From Fibrobacter sp. UWB16 (GTDB taxonomy: Bacteria > Fibrobacterota > Fibrobacteria > Fibrobacterales > Fibrobacteraceae): DNA of 64,000 bases. The notes under the pieces are model-generated. The model was not told where the DNA came from and did not search any database. It saw only the letters and a list, made by a program, of their open reading frames with translations. How positions within the stretch are numbered: position 1 is the stretch's first letter; every line of letters starts with the position of its first letter. This document shows positions 32,718 to 42,152 of the stretch, piece by piece. The DNA lies in NCBI RefSeq assembly GCF_900215325.1, contig NZ_OCMS01000002.1, positions 620,001 to 684,000 on the forward strand, in the 5' to 3' direction. The translations under genes were made by a program, and so were the position numbers.

Positions 32718-32784
32718 TTTTACAAATCCCTTAAAACCTCAATGTCGTATTACGTACAATATATATTCTTAAGAGAGTGTTTGC

Positions 32785-32836
32785 AATGACCACTGACCAT
32801 TGACCAATTACTATTGACCACTGACCATTGACTAAC
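32785..32836. repeat. degenerate TGACCA tandem repeat
   Basis: About seven units of a 7-10-base motif (TGACCACTGACCATTGACC and variants) lie in tandem. A shorter version occurs at 9290-9316. The rest of 32718-33105 holds promoter-like TATATT at about 33047-33052 and a leader of some 50 bases for the DsbA-like gene; no other gene is visible. Confidence 0.65.
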
Positions 32837-33105
32837 AATTACTTTGTAAATTCTTTTCGTGCGATTTTAGTCACGTTTTTTACCCCTCTCATTTTTGTAA
32901 CTTATTGAATTGCTTATAGTTACGGATTACGATTTGCGGAAAATGGTCAAAATTTCGGAATTTACAATCGATTTTATTGGATACAGATGAGACGATTGTG
33001 TATGCTTTTTTGATGTTTTTCCCAAATCAAAGTAAGTTTTCGTTATTATATTTCTCACACATCGTGGGCTGATTGTGCCCTCAAGTTTTAACTCAAAGGA
33101 CAAAA

Positions 33106-33840
33106 ATGAAACGTCTCTCTCTCTTTGCTATGGCTCTTGTAGTCTCCGGCCTCGTTGCTTGCAACCAAGCTTCCGCTGGCGGTTCGTTCAACCAGCAGGC
33201 TCGCCTCGACTCCCTTGAAAAGGATTTCAAGCAGGTCAAGGAAGAATTCGAAATCTTCAAGTACGCTCTTGAAAAGCGCGGCATCTCGCTTGAACAGGCC
33301 CGTGCTGAAATGGAAGCCGACAACAAGGTCTGGGACATCCCTGACGAAGACAGCCCGGTCTTTGGCAACACCAAGAACCCGAAGCTCACGATTGTCGAAT
33401 TCACCGAATTCCAGTGCCCGTACTGCTCTCGCATTGCTCCGGTGATGCAGGACCTCAACAAGAAGTACCCGGACCAGATCAAGTTCGTCTACAAGCACTT
33501 CCCGCTCAGCTTCCACTCCAATGCTAAGGCTGCTGCAGCATCCGCTATTGCAGCTCAGAAGCAGGGCAAGTTCTGGGAATACCGTTATGCTCTCGCACCG
33601 CACTCTCGCGAACTCGGCGATTCCATCTACCTCGCTGTTGCTAAGGAAGTTGGCCTCAACGTCGAACAGTTCAAGAAGGACATGGTTCTCGATTCTGCTA
33701 TGAGCGCACGCATCGACAAGGACTTCCAGTTGGGCGTCAAGGTCGGCGTTCAGGGCACCCCGAACTTCTACATCAACGGCAAGCGTCAGGACCGTTTCAG
33801 CCCGGATCTCGTCGAAAAGCTCTTGAAGGAAGCCAAGTAA
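33106..33840 (+). CDS. DsbA-like thiol-disulfide lipoprotein
   Basis: The ATG at 33106 follows AAAGGA and gives a lipoprotein signal (MKRLSLFAMALVVSGLVAC). A coiled linker (about 25-75) precedes a DsbA/thioredoxin domain with FTEFQCPYCSR (Cys104 and Cys107) and the cis-Pro region VQGTPNFYINGK. It probably oxidises or isomerises disulfides, or acts as a thiol reductase, outside the inner membrane. Codon use is strongly biased (nearly all Lys as AAG), as in the cellulase next door, suggesting high expression. Confidence 0.9.
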   Translation: MKRLSLFAMALVVSGLVACNQASAGGSFNQQARLDSLEKDFKQVKEEFEIFKYALEKRGISLEQARAEMEADNKVWDIPDEDSPVFGNTKNPKLTIVEFTEFQCPYCSRIAPVMQDLNKKYPDQIKFVYKHFPLSFHSNAKAAAASAIAAQKQGKFWEYRYALAPHSRELGDSIYLAVAKEVGLNVEQFKKDMVLDSAMSARIDKDFQLGVKVGVQGTPNFYINGKRQDRFSPDLVEKLLKEAK

Positions 33841-33852
33841 TTACGTTTTCAG

Positions 33853-33888
33853 GCGTGCACGTTAAATCGATTGACGTGTGCGCTTTTT
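33853..33888 (+). terminator. intrinsic terminator of DsbA-like gene
   Basis: GCGTGCACGT and ACGTGTGCGC form a stem with wobble pairs around an 11-base loop, followed by TTTTT. Confidence 0.75.
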
Positions 33889-33938
33889 AATTATCAAGTT
33901 TGTAATTTAAAATCAAAAACAACAAAAGGATGCACATT

Positions 33939-36900
33939 ATGATTAAGCAATCATTGAAAGTTGCCTCGCTCGCCGTCCTCGGCTTGAGCGTTACAGCTGC
34001 AATGGCTCAGCCGAAAAAGCCGCATCTGGCCGTTTACAAGTTCTTCGATGAACAGTATCGTCCGGGTGGATACGACTACTCTTACGGTGGCACGAGCAAG
34101 GGCGTTACCATCACCAAGTCTGGTGGTTACAAGTCCAAGGCCGCCCTCAACATCAAGTTGGACCCGAAGGAATACTCCGGTGCTTCCATCTGCCTTTACA
34201 ACGAATTCTTCGACTTGAACAAGTACATGCTCGACTCCAAGGTCGAATTCATGATCAAGGGCAAGCATGGTGGCGAAGCCGTTAAGGTTGGCCTCCTCGA
34301 CGAAGAAGTTTCTGATGGCAAGAAGACTCAGGTCGTGCTTCCGATGAACAAGTACATCGAAGGCGGCGCTGTGACGACGGATTGGAAGAAGGTTTCCATT
34401 CCTCTCGTGGACTTCCCGGACCGTGGTCTCTACTGGGACAACACCCGCAAGTCCGAATTCCCGTCTCGTATCGACTGGGACAAGATTGCTGAAATCCGTT
34501 TCTCCATTGACAAGAGCGCTGCAAGCGAATTCGAAGTCTGGATCGACAACATCGAAATCGTGAAGGGCAACAAGAAGGCTGCTCCGAAGAAGCAGATGGT
34601 CTACTGGGACGAAAACAATGATATCATTGACGGCCCGAAGAACCCGGAAAAGCTCGACGGCAAGGCCAAGACTCTCGCTACGTTCTATGACAACCAGGTC
34701 AAGGGCTTCTCTTACAGCTACGGTGGTCTCACTGCTCAGCGTGAAGCTCAGTCCAAGACTCCGGGCAACAAGAACGTGCTCGCCATGTACATCGATAACA
34801 ACGACTGGTCTGGCGTGACCTACTCTCTCGGTGAAGGCAAGTTCATTGACCTCTCCAAGGTTCGCGACAAGGGCGGTCTCTACTTCTGGATCAAGGGTAA
34901 GCTCGGCGGCGAAAAGCTCTACGTCGGTATCCTCGACAACCAGGGCAACGACATCAAGAGCCAGACCAAGGTCGGCCTCAACGACTGGATCAAGGTCTCC
35001 AAGGATTGGCAGCTCGCCAAGATTCCTCTCAAGCGCTTCACCGACAAGGGTAAGGCTTGGGATGCAAACAAGTCTGCTGAAGTCGCTAAGGACATCAAGT
35101 GGGACAAGATTCAGGAAATCCGCTTCTCTGTCGGTAAGGGCGAAAACGCAGGCGAACCGGGCAAGCCGGCTCCTGTGACGGTCTTTGTGGACCAGATCAC
35201 CTTCACGTCCAACATCGACTGGGTGGACCCGGATCTCAAGTGGGATTCCTTCAAGTCCAACGCTCCGGACTACGTGATCACTGACTTCGAAAGCAAGTTC
35301 TCCAAGGACAAGTGGGAACCGTCCACCGGTCCGAAGTCTCAGCTCAAGTTCAAGGTTGAAAACTGCGCCGAATTCAAGAGCAACTGCTTGAATATCGAAC
35401 ACTACCTCCTTGCTGACTGGGTTGACGTTGTGCTCGACATGCAGAAGTCTGGCCGTCCGGCTGCTGACCGTGACTGGACCAAGCACTGGGGCCTCATGTT
35501 CGATGTCTATTCCGAAAAGGCTTGGCAGTCCATTACCGTCCAGGTGCAGGATGCAGGCAACGAAATCTTCGTTTCCAACGTCGGTGCTCCGAAGGGCAAG
35601 ACGACCCTCCTCGTTCCGTTCCGCACGTTCGGCAAGTTCCCGTACTACCAGCCGCCTGAGGCTGTCGAAAACGGCATCTTTGACCTCAAGGGTGTTGTCA
35701 ACCTCGACTTCAAGCCGAGTGGCGAAGGTACTGCCGGTGGCTTCAAGATCGATAACGTCCGCTTGACCAACCAGCGTGAAGTCAAGGCTAAGGAACGTCC
35801 GGCTGTCATCAAGGTCTTGGTGAAGGGCGAAAAGGAAGTTCTCAACCCGGAAATCTCTGGTGGCTTGTTCGGTATCAACGCAGCCCTTTGGGACGGCGAC
35901 ATGCTCGACAACAAGAACTTCAAGGTTCAGACTCGTGAATTTGCAAAGCGCATCAACCACGGCATTATCCGTTATCCGGGTGGTCTCCGTGCTGATGACG
36001 ACCACTGGAAGGAAATCCTCGACAACCACGACTGGATGGTCGACACCGACGAATTCCTCGAATGGTTGAAGAAGACTGGCTCTAACGCAATGTTCACTGT
36101 GAACTTCGGTTCCGGCACTGAAAAGGAAGCTGCTGACTGGGTCAAGCACACGAACATCGACAAGAAGGCCGGCATCCTCTACTGGGAAATCGGTAACGAA
36201 ATCTACGGTAACTGGCATCCGTATTACGAAAAGTATGGTAAGGACGGCGGTACCATCTATGGTAAGCGCGCTCGTAAGTTCATCGAAGCCATGAAGAAAG
36301 TTGATCCGACCATCAAGGTGGCTGTGCTCGGCGTTCTCGAAGGCGACTGGAACGAAAAGGTCCTTGCTGAAACGGGTGACATTGCTGACGGTCTTATCGT
36401 CCACCACTACCCGCAGCACTTCGGTGAAGAAAACGACTTCGCTATGCTCTCTGCTCCGCAGACCCTCACTGCAATCTACGAACGTTTGCACAAGGTCGTG
36501 GACAAGTGGACTGCAAAGTTCAACAAGAGCAAGAAGATTGAACTCTGGCTCACCGAATGGAACTCTGTTGACTTCAACCCGGGTCCGCAGACCTTGTCTG
36601 TCGAAAACGGCTTGTTCGTCGCTGACTACCTCGGTATGCTCGCTACTGAAAACGTCGACAACGCTCAGTACTGGGATATCCACAACGACATCACTCCGGA
36701 AGGCGGTGACTACGGTTACTTGACCCGTTCTGGTGAAGAATGCATGAACTGCCCGCGCCCGAGCTACTGGGCATTCCAGATGGCTTCCGACGCTCTCCGT
36801 GGCAAGCTCATGAAGACCACCATCAAGGGTGACGAAGACGCTCTCCTCACCGCTTACTACACTGTAAACGGCAACAAGAAGCAGCTCCTCCTCGTGAACA

Positions 36901-37100
36901 AGAGCCCGTACAGCGAATTCGACATCAAGCTCGACATTCCGGGCTTCAAGGGCAAGGCCAAGGTCCAGACTTTGGACAAGACCTCCGAAAAGCTTAAGGA
37001 AGGCTGGGCAAATGACCCATCCAAGAAGGCTAAGACTGTCGATATCTCTAAGGGTATCAAGGTCGGCAAGCGCACCCTTACCCTCATCACTTTGGAATAA
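33939..37100 (+). CDS. celF: GH51 cellulase with three N-terminal binding-type modules, endoglucanase F-like
   Basis: The 1053-residue secreted enzyme has a signal peptide to about residue 25 (VASLAVLGLSVTAAMA). Three related beta-sandwich modules of CBM11-like type follow at about 30-213, 245-424 and 443-610. A GH51 catalytic domain runs from about 620, with acid/base Glu754 (EIGNEIYG) and nucleophile Glu873 (LTEWNS). GH51 holds arabinofuranosidases and endoglucanases. Size and layout fit the cellulose-binding endoglucanase F (Cel51A, about 118 kDa) described from F. succinogenes S85, as I recall, so cellulase is the likelier activity. AAAGGATG precedes the ATG at 33939. Codon bias is extreme. 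Confidence 0.88.
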   Translation: MIKQSLKVASLAVLGLSVTAAMAQPKKPHLAVYKFFDEQYRPGGYDYSYGGTSKGVTITKSGGYKSKAALNIKLDPKEYSGASICLYNEFFDLNKYMLDSKVEFMIKGKHGGEAVKVGLLDEEVSDGKKTQVVLPMNKYIEGGAVTTDWKKVSIPLVDFPDRGLYWDNTRKSEFPSRIDWDKIAEIRFSIDKSAASEFEVWIDNIEIVKGNKKAAPKKQMVYWDENNDIIDGPKNPEKLDGKAKTLATFYDNQVKGFSYSYGGLTAQREAQSKTPGNKNVLAMYIDNNDWSGVTYSLGEGKFIDLSKVRDKGGLYFWIKGKLGGEKLYVGILDNQGNDIKSQTKVGLNDWIKVSKDWQLAKIPLKRFTDKGKAWDANKSAEVAKDIKWDKIQEIRFSVGKGENAGEPGKPAPVTVFVDQITFTSNIDWVDPDLKWDSFKSNAPDYVITDFESKFSKDKWEPSTGPKSQLKFKVENCAEFKSNCLNIEHYLLADWVDVVLDMQKSGRPAADRDWTKHWGLMFDVYSEKAWQSITVQVQDAGNEIFVSNVGAPKGKTTLLVPFRTFGKFPYYQPPEAVENGIFDLKGVVNLDFKPSGEGTAGGFKIDNVRLTNQREVKAKERPAVIKVLVKGEKEVLNPEISGGLFGINAALWDGDMLDNKNFKVQTREFAKRINHGIIRYPGGLRADDDHWKEILDNHDWMVDTDEFLEWLKKTGSNAMFTVNFGSGTEKEAADWVKHTNIDKKAGILYWEIGNEIYGNWHPYYEKYGKDGGTIYGKRARKFIEAMKKVDPTIKVAVLGVLEGDWNEKVLAETGDIADGLIVHHYPQHFGEENDFAMLSAPQTLTAIYERLHKVVDKWTAKFNKSKKIELWLTEWNSVDFNPGPQTLSVENGLFVADYLGMLATENVDNAQYWDIHNDITPEGGDYGYLTRSGEECMNCPRPSYWAFQMASDALRGKLMKTTIKGDEDALLTAYYTVNGNKKQLLLVNKSPYSEFDIKLDIPGFKGKAKVQTLDKTSEKLKEGWANDPSKKAKTVDISKGIKVGKRTLTLITLE

Positions 37101-37146
37101 GGTGTTGAGCTAAGGCTCGCAAACTAGATTCTCGAAATCTTGAAAA

Positions 37147-37176
37147 GGACTCCGCATACGTGCGGGGTTCTTTTTT
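37147..37176 (+). terminator. intrinsic terminator of cellulase gene
   Basis: GGACTCCGCA and TGCGGGGTTC pair (with wobble) around TACG and are followed by seven T. Confidence 0.88.
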
Positions 37177-37279
37177 TGTGTGTAAAAGGCGTGGTTTTCA
37201 AAACCACCCTTTGTGTATATTAATCCCAAAAGTCTATTGAATTCGAACTTTCAATAAAACCTTCAATAAAAGGAGAATC

Positions 37280-38605
37280 GTGAAAATGATAATGCGTAGC
37301 CTTGTACTCCTTTTAGTTGCTTTTTCGATTTCGTTTGCGGATTGGAACATTGCTGATTGGCGTGTATCGTTTAGTTCTGTTATAGACAAATTCTCTAAAA
37401 TGCAAACTGTGGCCGAAAAGCTGGAAACCGCCCCGGTCGCCTATTATGGCAAGCTTATCCAAAGAGAATATCTGCAACGTGAATATTTTGATGTGTACAA
37501 TCCAGAATTCGAAAAGAACTTTCCGGAAGTGTACCAGTCATTTATGGGATGGTCTGACTACAAGCTGAAACGGCAAAATGACTTGTTGACGCAGGCGCCT
37601 GAAAAATTGCAACAGGTGTTTGAACAACGTTATTCCGCAATGAATGTGAAGGGGTTCTTCTTGATCCACGATGAAATTCGTGTAGACAAAGTTTATGACA
37701 AAGAAACAAAAACGTGGGTGACACCCAAGCCTGGCGAAGAGAAAAAGGAACTCTTTTCTTTTGCGTATGTGGGGCCGGATATATCGCAGGATACGTCGTG
37801 GAAAATTTCTCAGCGGATGATGAGTCATTTGAATGAACCTGAAGAAAAGCTTATGCCAGTCAGGAGAATCTTCTTTATGGATGGTTATTCTGAAGAATGC
37901 TATTCTCTAGTCGATACATCTATTTTTGAAAATCTGCAGTACTTTCCACATCGCTTGAAATATGATGTTGATTTGAATGCGGTGAACGCCCAAACATCAA
38001 CTCTTACAAGTGCTGAAATGTTGAAGAAAAATTCGCAAAAACTTGTTAAAGATGTTGGACCTATTCGGTTCAATGCGTATGCCGATTTTGGGCGGCCGTT
38101 CTTGGTTGGCGATTTTCCGGACTTTGACCCTGTATTTTATTTGGATTTTGGTTTTAATGTTTACTTGGGTGACTTTTTTGGAGGGCTTGGGGTTAGCATT
38201 CGCACACTCGATGCTAAATGCGATTCATGTGGTACGGGCGATTTTGGTGCGCACGTGGAGCTTGGCTTTTTATGGCTGAAAACGGATTATATTGAGAGCG
38301 GAGTCTGGGGAAATCTTGGATTCGCGGCAATCGAAATCCCGCCAGAACGGGGAAAAGATGATTCAGAGTACCAGCATGAACGCTACTTCCGCTATGGCTT
38401 TGGTGTTCATGTCGAAGCTCTGTTCCCGAAGCTGATCGGGAAGCCTATCGATAGTTTCTTCGAGCCGGGGATAGGGAACCGATTCGGCGTGCGGCTAAAG
38501 CTTGGGATGCAGAATGTCAATGCTCCTGAATTCGGGCATGCAAAAGGATATTCACCATTCATTTCATTAGGTTTTACTTGGCATGTAATGAGAGTGAGGT
38601 ATTGA
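37280..38605 (+). CDS. exported protein with beta-rich C-terminal half
   Basis: AAAGGAGA precedes a GTG at 37280 (ATGs follow at 37286 and 37292). The 441-residue product has a signal peptide (SLVLLLVAFSISFA) and a helical N-terminal half. Its C-terminal half alternates hydrophobic and polar residues with aromatic girdle-type segments (FNVYLGDFFGGLGVSI, FGVHVEALF, SPFISLGFTW), ending in an aromatic stretch typical of outer-membrane barrels. No family recognised. Confidence 0.75.
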   Translation: MKMIMRSLVLLLVAFSISFADWNIADWRVSFSSVIDKFSKMQTVAEKLETAPVAYYGKLIQREYLQREYFDVYNPEFEKNFPEVYQSFMGWSDYKLKRQNDLLTQAPEKLQQVFEQRYSAMNVKGFFLIHDEIRVDKVYDKETKTWVTPKPGEEKKELFSFAYVGPDISQDTSWKISQRMMSHLNEPEEKLMPVRRIFFMDGYSEECYSLVDTSIFENLQYFPHRLKYDVDLNAVNAQTSTLTSAEMLKKNSQKLVKDVGPIRFNAYADFGRPFLVGDFPDFDPVFYLDFGFNVYLGDFFGGLGVSIRTLDAKCDSCGTGDFGAHVELGFLWLKTDYIESGVWGNLGFAAIEIPPERGKDDSEYQHERYFRYGFGVHVEALFPKLIGKPIDSFFEPGIGNRFGVRLKLGMQNVNAPEFGHAKGYSPFISLGFTWHVMRVRY

Positions 38606-38623
38606 ATTTTCTAATTTAGTCAC

Positions 38624-38629
38624 TAGAAT
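38624..38629 (+). promoter_or_regulatory. -10-like hexamer, probable leaderless start
   Basis: TAGAAT is followed by 6 bases and the ATG at 38636. Two overlapping TAATTT/TAGATT-type strings occur close by, so the exact hexamer is not certain. Confidence 0.45.
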
Positions 38630-38635
38630 TAGATT

Positions 38636-39241
38636 ATGAAACGTATCCTCTCTTTGTTGCTGCTTGTGTCGACCGTCGCTTTTGCTGCGCCGCTTTCTGC
38701 GCCGTTTACGCATGACGGTATTTTTGCAAATGCATCTGCTGGAATTGGCTACGCTTCATTTGAAAACGCTGATGGTGAAAAATCTATAATAGCGAATGGT
38801 TTTGGCGCAAAGCTCCATGGAAAACTGGGCTATTATGTGATGCAAGACGTGGCGTTGCATGTGAATTTGGGATATGTGATGTATTCCAACTTTCGTGAGG
38901 CTTGGTATGGCGTTTCCAGATATACGGACCATGAATTCAATATTCTGAGTTCTGTGTACTTGGGGGGTGGCGCTACGTATTACGTGCCTGAATGGAATAA
39001 CGTCTTTTTCAGTGGCTCGCTTGGCGTGACCGGTTACGATTTGGATTGCCGCAGGTATAATGGCAATACGGGGCTCAAGGCGTTCAGTTTTGACGTCGGA
39101 GTAGGCAAGGACTGGTGGGTAAGTGAACACTTTGCCGTGGGCGCATCTGTCGAGTTCAATTCTGCGGAGTATTGGTCCGATGACGATGGCGTGTTCCGCT
39201 CGTCTTCCATAATGCTCCTGCTCTCGGTGACATTGAATTAG
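38636..39241 (+). CDS. small outer-membrane beta-barrel protein
   Basis: The 201-residue product has a signal peptide (MKRILSLLLLVSTVAFAAP) and a mature part of alternating short amphipathic strands with Gly and aromatic residues, such as GYVMYSNFREAWYG and SSVYLGGGATYYV. Final strands contain SSSIMLLLSVTLN, a barrel-type ending. It resembles OmpX/OmpW-size eight-stranded barrels; the family is not certain. The pair with the gene upstream suggests a shared envelope role. Confidence 0.78.
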   Translation: MKRILSLLLLVSTVAFAAPLSAPFTHDGIFANASAGIGYASFENADGEKSIIANGFGAKLHGKLGYYVMQDVALHVNLGYVMYSNFREAWYGVSRYTDHEFNILSSVYLGGGATYYVPEWNNVFFSGSLGVTGYDLDCRRYNGNTGLKAFSFDVGVGKDWWVSEHFAVGASVEFNSAEYWSDDDGVFRSSSIMLLLSVTLN

Positions 39242-39245
39242 CAAT

Positions 39246-39277
39246 AAAAAAATCCCTGAAATAAATTCAGGGATTTT
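39246..39277. terminator. bidirectional intrinsic terminator
   Basis: AATCCCTGAA pairs with TTCAGGGATT around TAAA, with A- and T-runs at the ends. It lies between the barrel gene and the convergent glgB. Confidence 0.9.
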
Positions 39278-39299
39278 AATAACTGCGTCGAAGGCGCGA

Positions 39300-41516
39300 T
39301 TATCTCTCGAGTTTGAAGTAGACTGCTGCAAGAGGCGGAAGCTTGATATTCAAGCTCCATTCACGATTCTGCCACGGAACGTCTTGCGTCCAGACTTCAC
39401 CGAGATTGCCCACGTTAGAGCCGCCGAACATGGCTGCATCGGTGTTGAAAATTTCTTTCCAAGCACCGCGAGCAGGAGCGCCCAGACGGTAATCGTTACG
39501 GACAACTGGCGTGAAGTTGAACACGCAGAGAATCATGTTGCCGTGGTCATCTTTACGGACAAAGCTTACGATGGAATTGTCGGCATCGTCGCACCAGATC
39601 CATTCAAAGCCGGTGTAGTAATGGTCGATTTCCCACAGCGGAGCATTTTCCTTATAGATGTGGTTCAAGACCTTCATCATTTCGAGGAGCTTGCCGTGGC
39701 TATCCCAGCTGACCAAGTGCCAGTCGAGTGAACGCTTTTCGTTCCATTCGCGGAACTGACCGAATTCGTTGCCCATGAAGTTGAGCTTCTTGCCCGGGTG
39801 TGCGTACTGGAAAGCGTAGGTGAGGCGGAGGTTTGCAAACTTCTGCCAGTTGTCGCCAGGCATCTTGCCAAGCATGGAACCCTTGCCGTGTACCACTTCG
39901 TCATGGCTGAAAACTTGTATGAAGTTTTCAGAATAAGCGTAGACCATGCTGAACGTGAGCTGGTTGTGGTGGTACTTGCGGTGGATCGGTTCGTGCTGGA
40001 TGTAGGAGAGGAAGTCGTTCATCCAGCCCATGTTCCACTTGTAGTGGAAGCCGAGACCGCCCTGCTCTGGCGGGCGAGTGATGCTCGGGAAGCTTGTCGA
40101 TTCTTCGGCGATGAGGATGGCATGCGGGGTCAGGCGGCCCATGATGCTGTTCAAGTGCTTGAGGAATTCGAGCGTGTCATAGTTGATGTTGCCGCCGTCC
40201 TTGTTTGGCACCCATTCGCCCGGACCCTTACCGTAGTCGAGGTAAAGCATGGAGGCTACAGCGTCGACGCGGAGACCGTCGCAGTGGAATTCCTTGAGCC
40301 AGTACATCGCATTTGCAATGAGGAAGTTCTTGACTTCGTTACGGCCGAGGTTAAAGATGTATGTGCCCCAGTGCGGGTGTTCGCCCTGACGCGGGTCGGC
40401 GTGCTCGTAGCAGGCGGTGCCGTCGAAACGTCCGAGAGCGTGTGCATCCTTCGGGAAGTGGGCCGGAACCCAGTCCAAAATCACGCCGATTTCGTTCTGG
40501 TGGCAGAGGTCCACAAAGTGGCGGAACTGGTCCGGTGTGCCGTAGCGGCTCGTGGGGGAGTAGTAACCGGTAACCTGGTAGCCCCAGGATTCGTCGAGCG
40601 GGTGTTCGGCGAGCGGCAAGAATTCCACGTGCGTGTATCCCATTTCCTTGAGGTACGGGATGAGGCGTTCGGAGAGTTCGTCCCAGTTGAGGAAACGGTC
40701 CGGATTAGCCGGGTCGCGACGCCAGGAACCGGCGTGGACTTCGTAAATGTTCATCGGAGCGCCAAAGACCTTTGTGGCCCAGTGCGTCTTCATGTAAAGA
40801 TCGTCGCCCCATTCGTAACCGTCGAGGTGGGTCGTGATGGATGCTGTTGCCGGGCGGACTTCGGCGAGCTTTGCAAGCGGGTCCACCTTCACATGGAGGT
40901 TCCCGTCGGCACCGTGAATTTCAAAGCGGTAAAGTTCGTTTTCACCAAGATTCGGAATGAAGATTTCCCAAATGCCCGAAGCGCCGAGCATGCGCATCTG
41001 GTGACGACGGCCGTCCCAGCTGTTGAAGTTGCCGACTACAGAAACGGCACGAGCGTTCGGAGCCCAGACGGCGAAGTGTACGCCTTTGAATCCCTGGTGT
41101 TCGATGAGGTTAGCGCCGAGCTTGCGATAAAGTTCGTAGTGCGTGCCTGTTGCAATCAGGTGGCGGTCAAAGTCGCTGAGGACCGGCAAGAATGCATACG
41201 GATCGACGAGCGTGTATTCGATGCCGTCGCCCTGCTTGATGATGAGCTTGTAGAAGAACGGCTTATATTCCAAGTCGAGGATGGCTTCGAAAAATCCTGT
41301 GTCGCCAAGCTTCACAAAATCAAATTCTTCAGTGCCGTCGCACGATTCACCGCGGACAAAGCTGGCCTGCGGCTGGTAGGTGCGGATGACGGTCTTGATC
41401 CCGCGATCGGTTTCGAGCGGGTGGATACCTAAAATTGAAAACGGGTCTTTAGTCTTGAAGTCCCAAATTGCCTGCATGTTTTCTGCGGTCAGGCTCGTGA
41501 AATCGTTCCATTCCAT
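39300..41516 (-). CDS. glgB: 1,4-alpha-glucan branching enzyme
   Basis: A 738-residue GH13 enzyme that makes alpha-1,6 branches in glycogen. An N-terminal CBM48-type region (about 120-215) precedes the barrel. Catalytic sites are LRVDAVASMLY (nucleophile Asp), LIAEESTSFP (acid Glu) and FSHDEVVHGKGSM (Asp). The C-terminal beta domain ends in KLPPLAAVYFKLER. ATG 41516 is preferred to the GTG at 41528 because no site serves either better. Glycogen is a known reserve of rumen Fibrobacter. Confidence 0.95.
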   Translation of the reverse strand: MEWNDFTSLTAENMQAIWDFKTKDPFSILGIHPLETDRGIKTVIRTYQPQASFVRGESCDGTEEFDFVKLGDTGFFEAILDLEYKPFFYKLIIKQGDGIEYTLVDPYAFLPVLSDFDRHLIATGTHYELYRKLGANLIEHQGFKGVHFAVWAPNARAVSVVGNFNSWDGRRHQMRMLGASGIWEIFIPNLGENELYRFEIHGADGNLHVKVDPLAKLAEVRPATASITTHLDGYEWGDDLYMKTHWATKVFGAPMNIYEVHAGSWRRDPANPDRFLNWDELSERLIPYLKEMGYTHVEFLPLAEHPLDESWGYQVTGYYSPTSRYGTPDQFRHFVDLCHQNEIGVILDWVPAHFPKDAHALGRFDGTACYEHADPRQGEHPHWGTYIFNLGRNEVKNFLIANAMYWLKEFHCDGLRVDAVASMLYLDYGKGPGEWVPNKDGGNINYDTLEFLKHLNSIMGRLTPHAILIAEESTSFPSITRPPEQGGLGFHYKWNMGWMNDFLSYIQHEPIHRKYHHNQLTFSMVYAYSENFIQVFSHDEVVHGKGSMLGKMPGDNWQKFANLRLTYAFQYAHPGKKLNFMGNEFGQFREWNEKRSLDWHLVSWDSHGKLLEMMKVLNHIYKENAPLWEIDHYYTGFEWIWCDDADNSIVSFVRKDDHGNMILCVFNFTPVVRNDYRLGAPARGAWKEIFNTDAAMFGGSNVGNLGEVWTQDVPWQNREWSLNIKLPPLAAVYFKLER

Positions 41517-41551
41517 AGATTTTCTCACTTAATGTTTTAACGCAAAGAAAA

Positions 41552-41574
41552 ATAACATAAAATGGGAATGTTAT
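41552..41574. promoter_or_regulatory. 7-bp inverted repeat upstream of glgB
   Basis: ATAACAT at 41552-41558 and ATGTTAT at 41568-41574 are exact complements separated by 9 bases, 36 bases upstream of glgB and in the divergent region with the thioesterase gene. An operator is possible. Confidence 0.35.
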
Positions 41575-41642
41575 GCGAATAATTGCAATAAAAACCGTAA
41601 TATTTGGATTATTATTACATTTGTATCGAATGGAGGCTTATA

Positions 41643-42074
41643 ATGGCTGTAGTGATGGAAGAAAATGCAAATCCGATGAAGTTTGAAAAGCTTTTTAAGG
41701 TGACGCCCGAGATGATTGATGAAAACAAGCACATGAACAATGTTTGGGCGGTGCAGTGGGTTCAGGATATTTCGATTGCCCATTCGGATTCTGTCGGTGC
41801 GACGGATGTCATGTACCAGTTCGGTTGCGGCTGGATGATCCATACGCAGTTTGTGGAATACAAGAATCAGGCGTTCTTGGGCGATGAAATCCGTGGTACG
41901 ACTTGGGTCGCTGGCTACAGCAAGGTCGCGAGCGTACGCAAGTGCCGCTTTGAACGCGTTTCCGATGGCAAGGTCGTTTTTGAATCCGAGACGCAGTGGG
42001 TTCTCATGGATATGAAAAAGGGACGGCCGTTCGCCATCCCTCAAGAAATTAAAGACCGATTTCAAGTAAAGTAA
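41643..42074 (+). CDS. hotdog-fold acyl-CoA thioesterase
   Basis: The 143-residue protein shows the 4HBT hotdog pattern: DENKHMNNVWAVQWVQDISIAH (helix with the catalytic-site Asn), MIHTQFVEYKNQAFLGDEI and WVAGYSKVASVRKCRF. GGAGG lies 7 bases before the ATG at 41643, ruling out the upstream in-frame start. It should hydrolyse an acyl-CoA or acyl-ACP thioester; the chain length cannot be told. It diverges from glgB. Confidence 0.88.
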   Translation: MAVVMEENANPMKFEKLFKVTPEMIDENKHMNNVWAVQWVQDISIAHSDSVGATDVMYQFGCGWMIHTQFVEYKNQAFLGDEIRGTTWVAGYSKVASVRKCRFERVSDGKVVFESETQWVLMDMKKGRPFAIPQEIKDRFQVK

Positions 42075-42078
42075 GGAA

Positions 42079-42143
42079 TGTCATGCCGGCCTCTTGGGGG
42101 CTTGGCTTCCATTTTGTCATGCCGGCCACCGAGCTGGCATCGC
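42079..42143. repeat. two hairpin-type intergenic repeats
   Basis: Two copies of GTCATGCCGGCC-type sequence lie in tandem; the second (42116-42143) pairs with a GGCAT half. They separate the thioesterase gene from the convergent alcohol dehydrogenase gene. Confidence 0.6.
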
Positions 42144-42152
42144 CATCTTGGA

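Noticed and set aside
32785-32836. CRISPR array
   Set aside because: Units are 7-10 bases and degenerate, with no spacers of regular length and no cas genes in the window.
33951-36683. A 910-codon open frame antisense to the cellulase
   Set aside because: Same cause: extreme codon bias in the cellulase leaves the opposite frame without stops. The product is a low-complexity Val/Asp/Glu/Leu-rich string.
39798-41432. A 544-codon open frame antisense to glgB
   Set aside because: Antisense artefact; glgB is certain.
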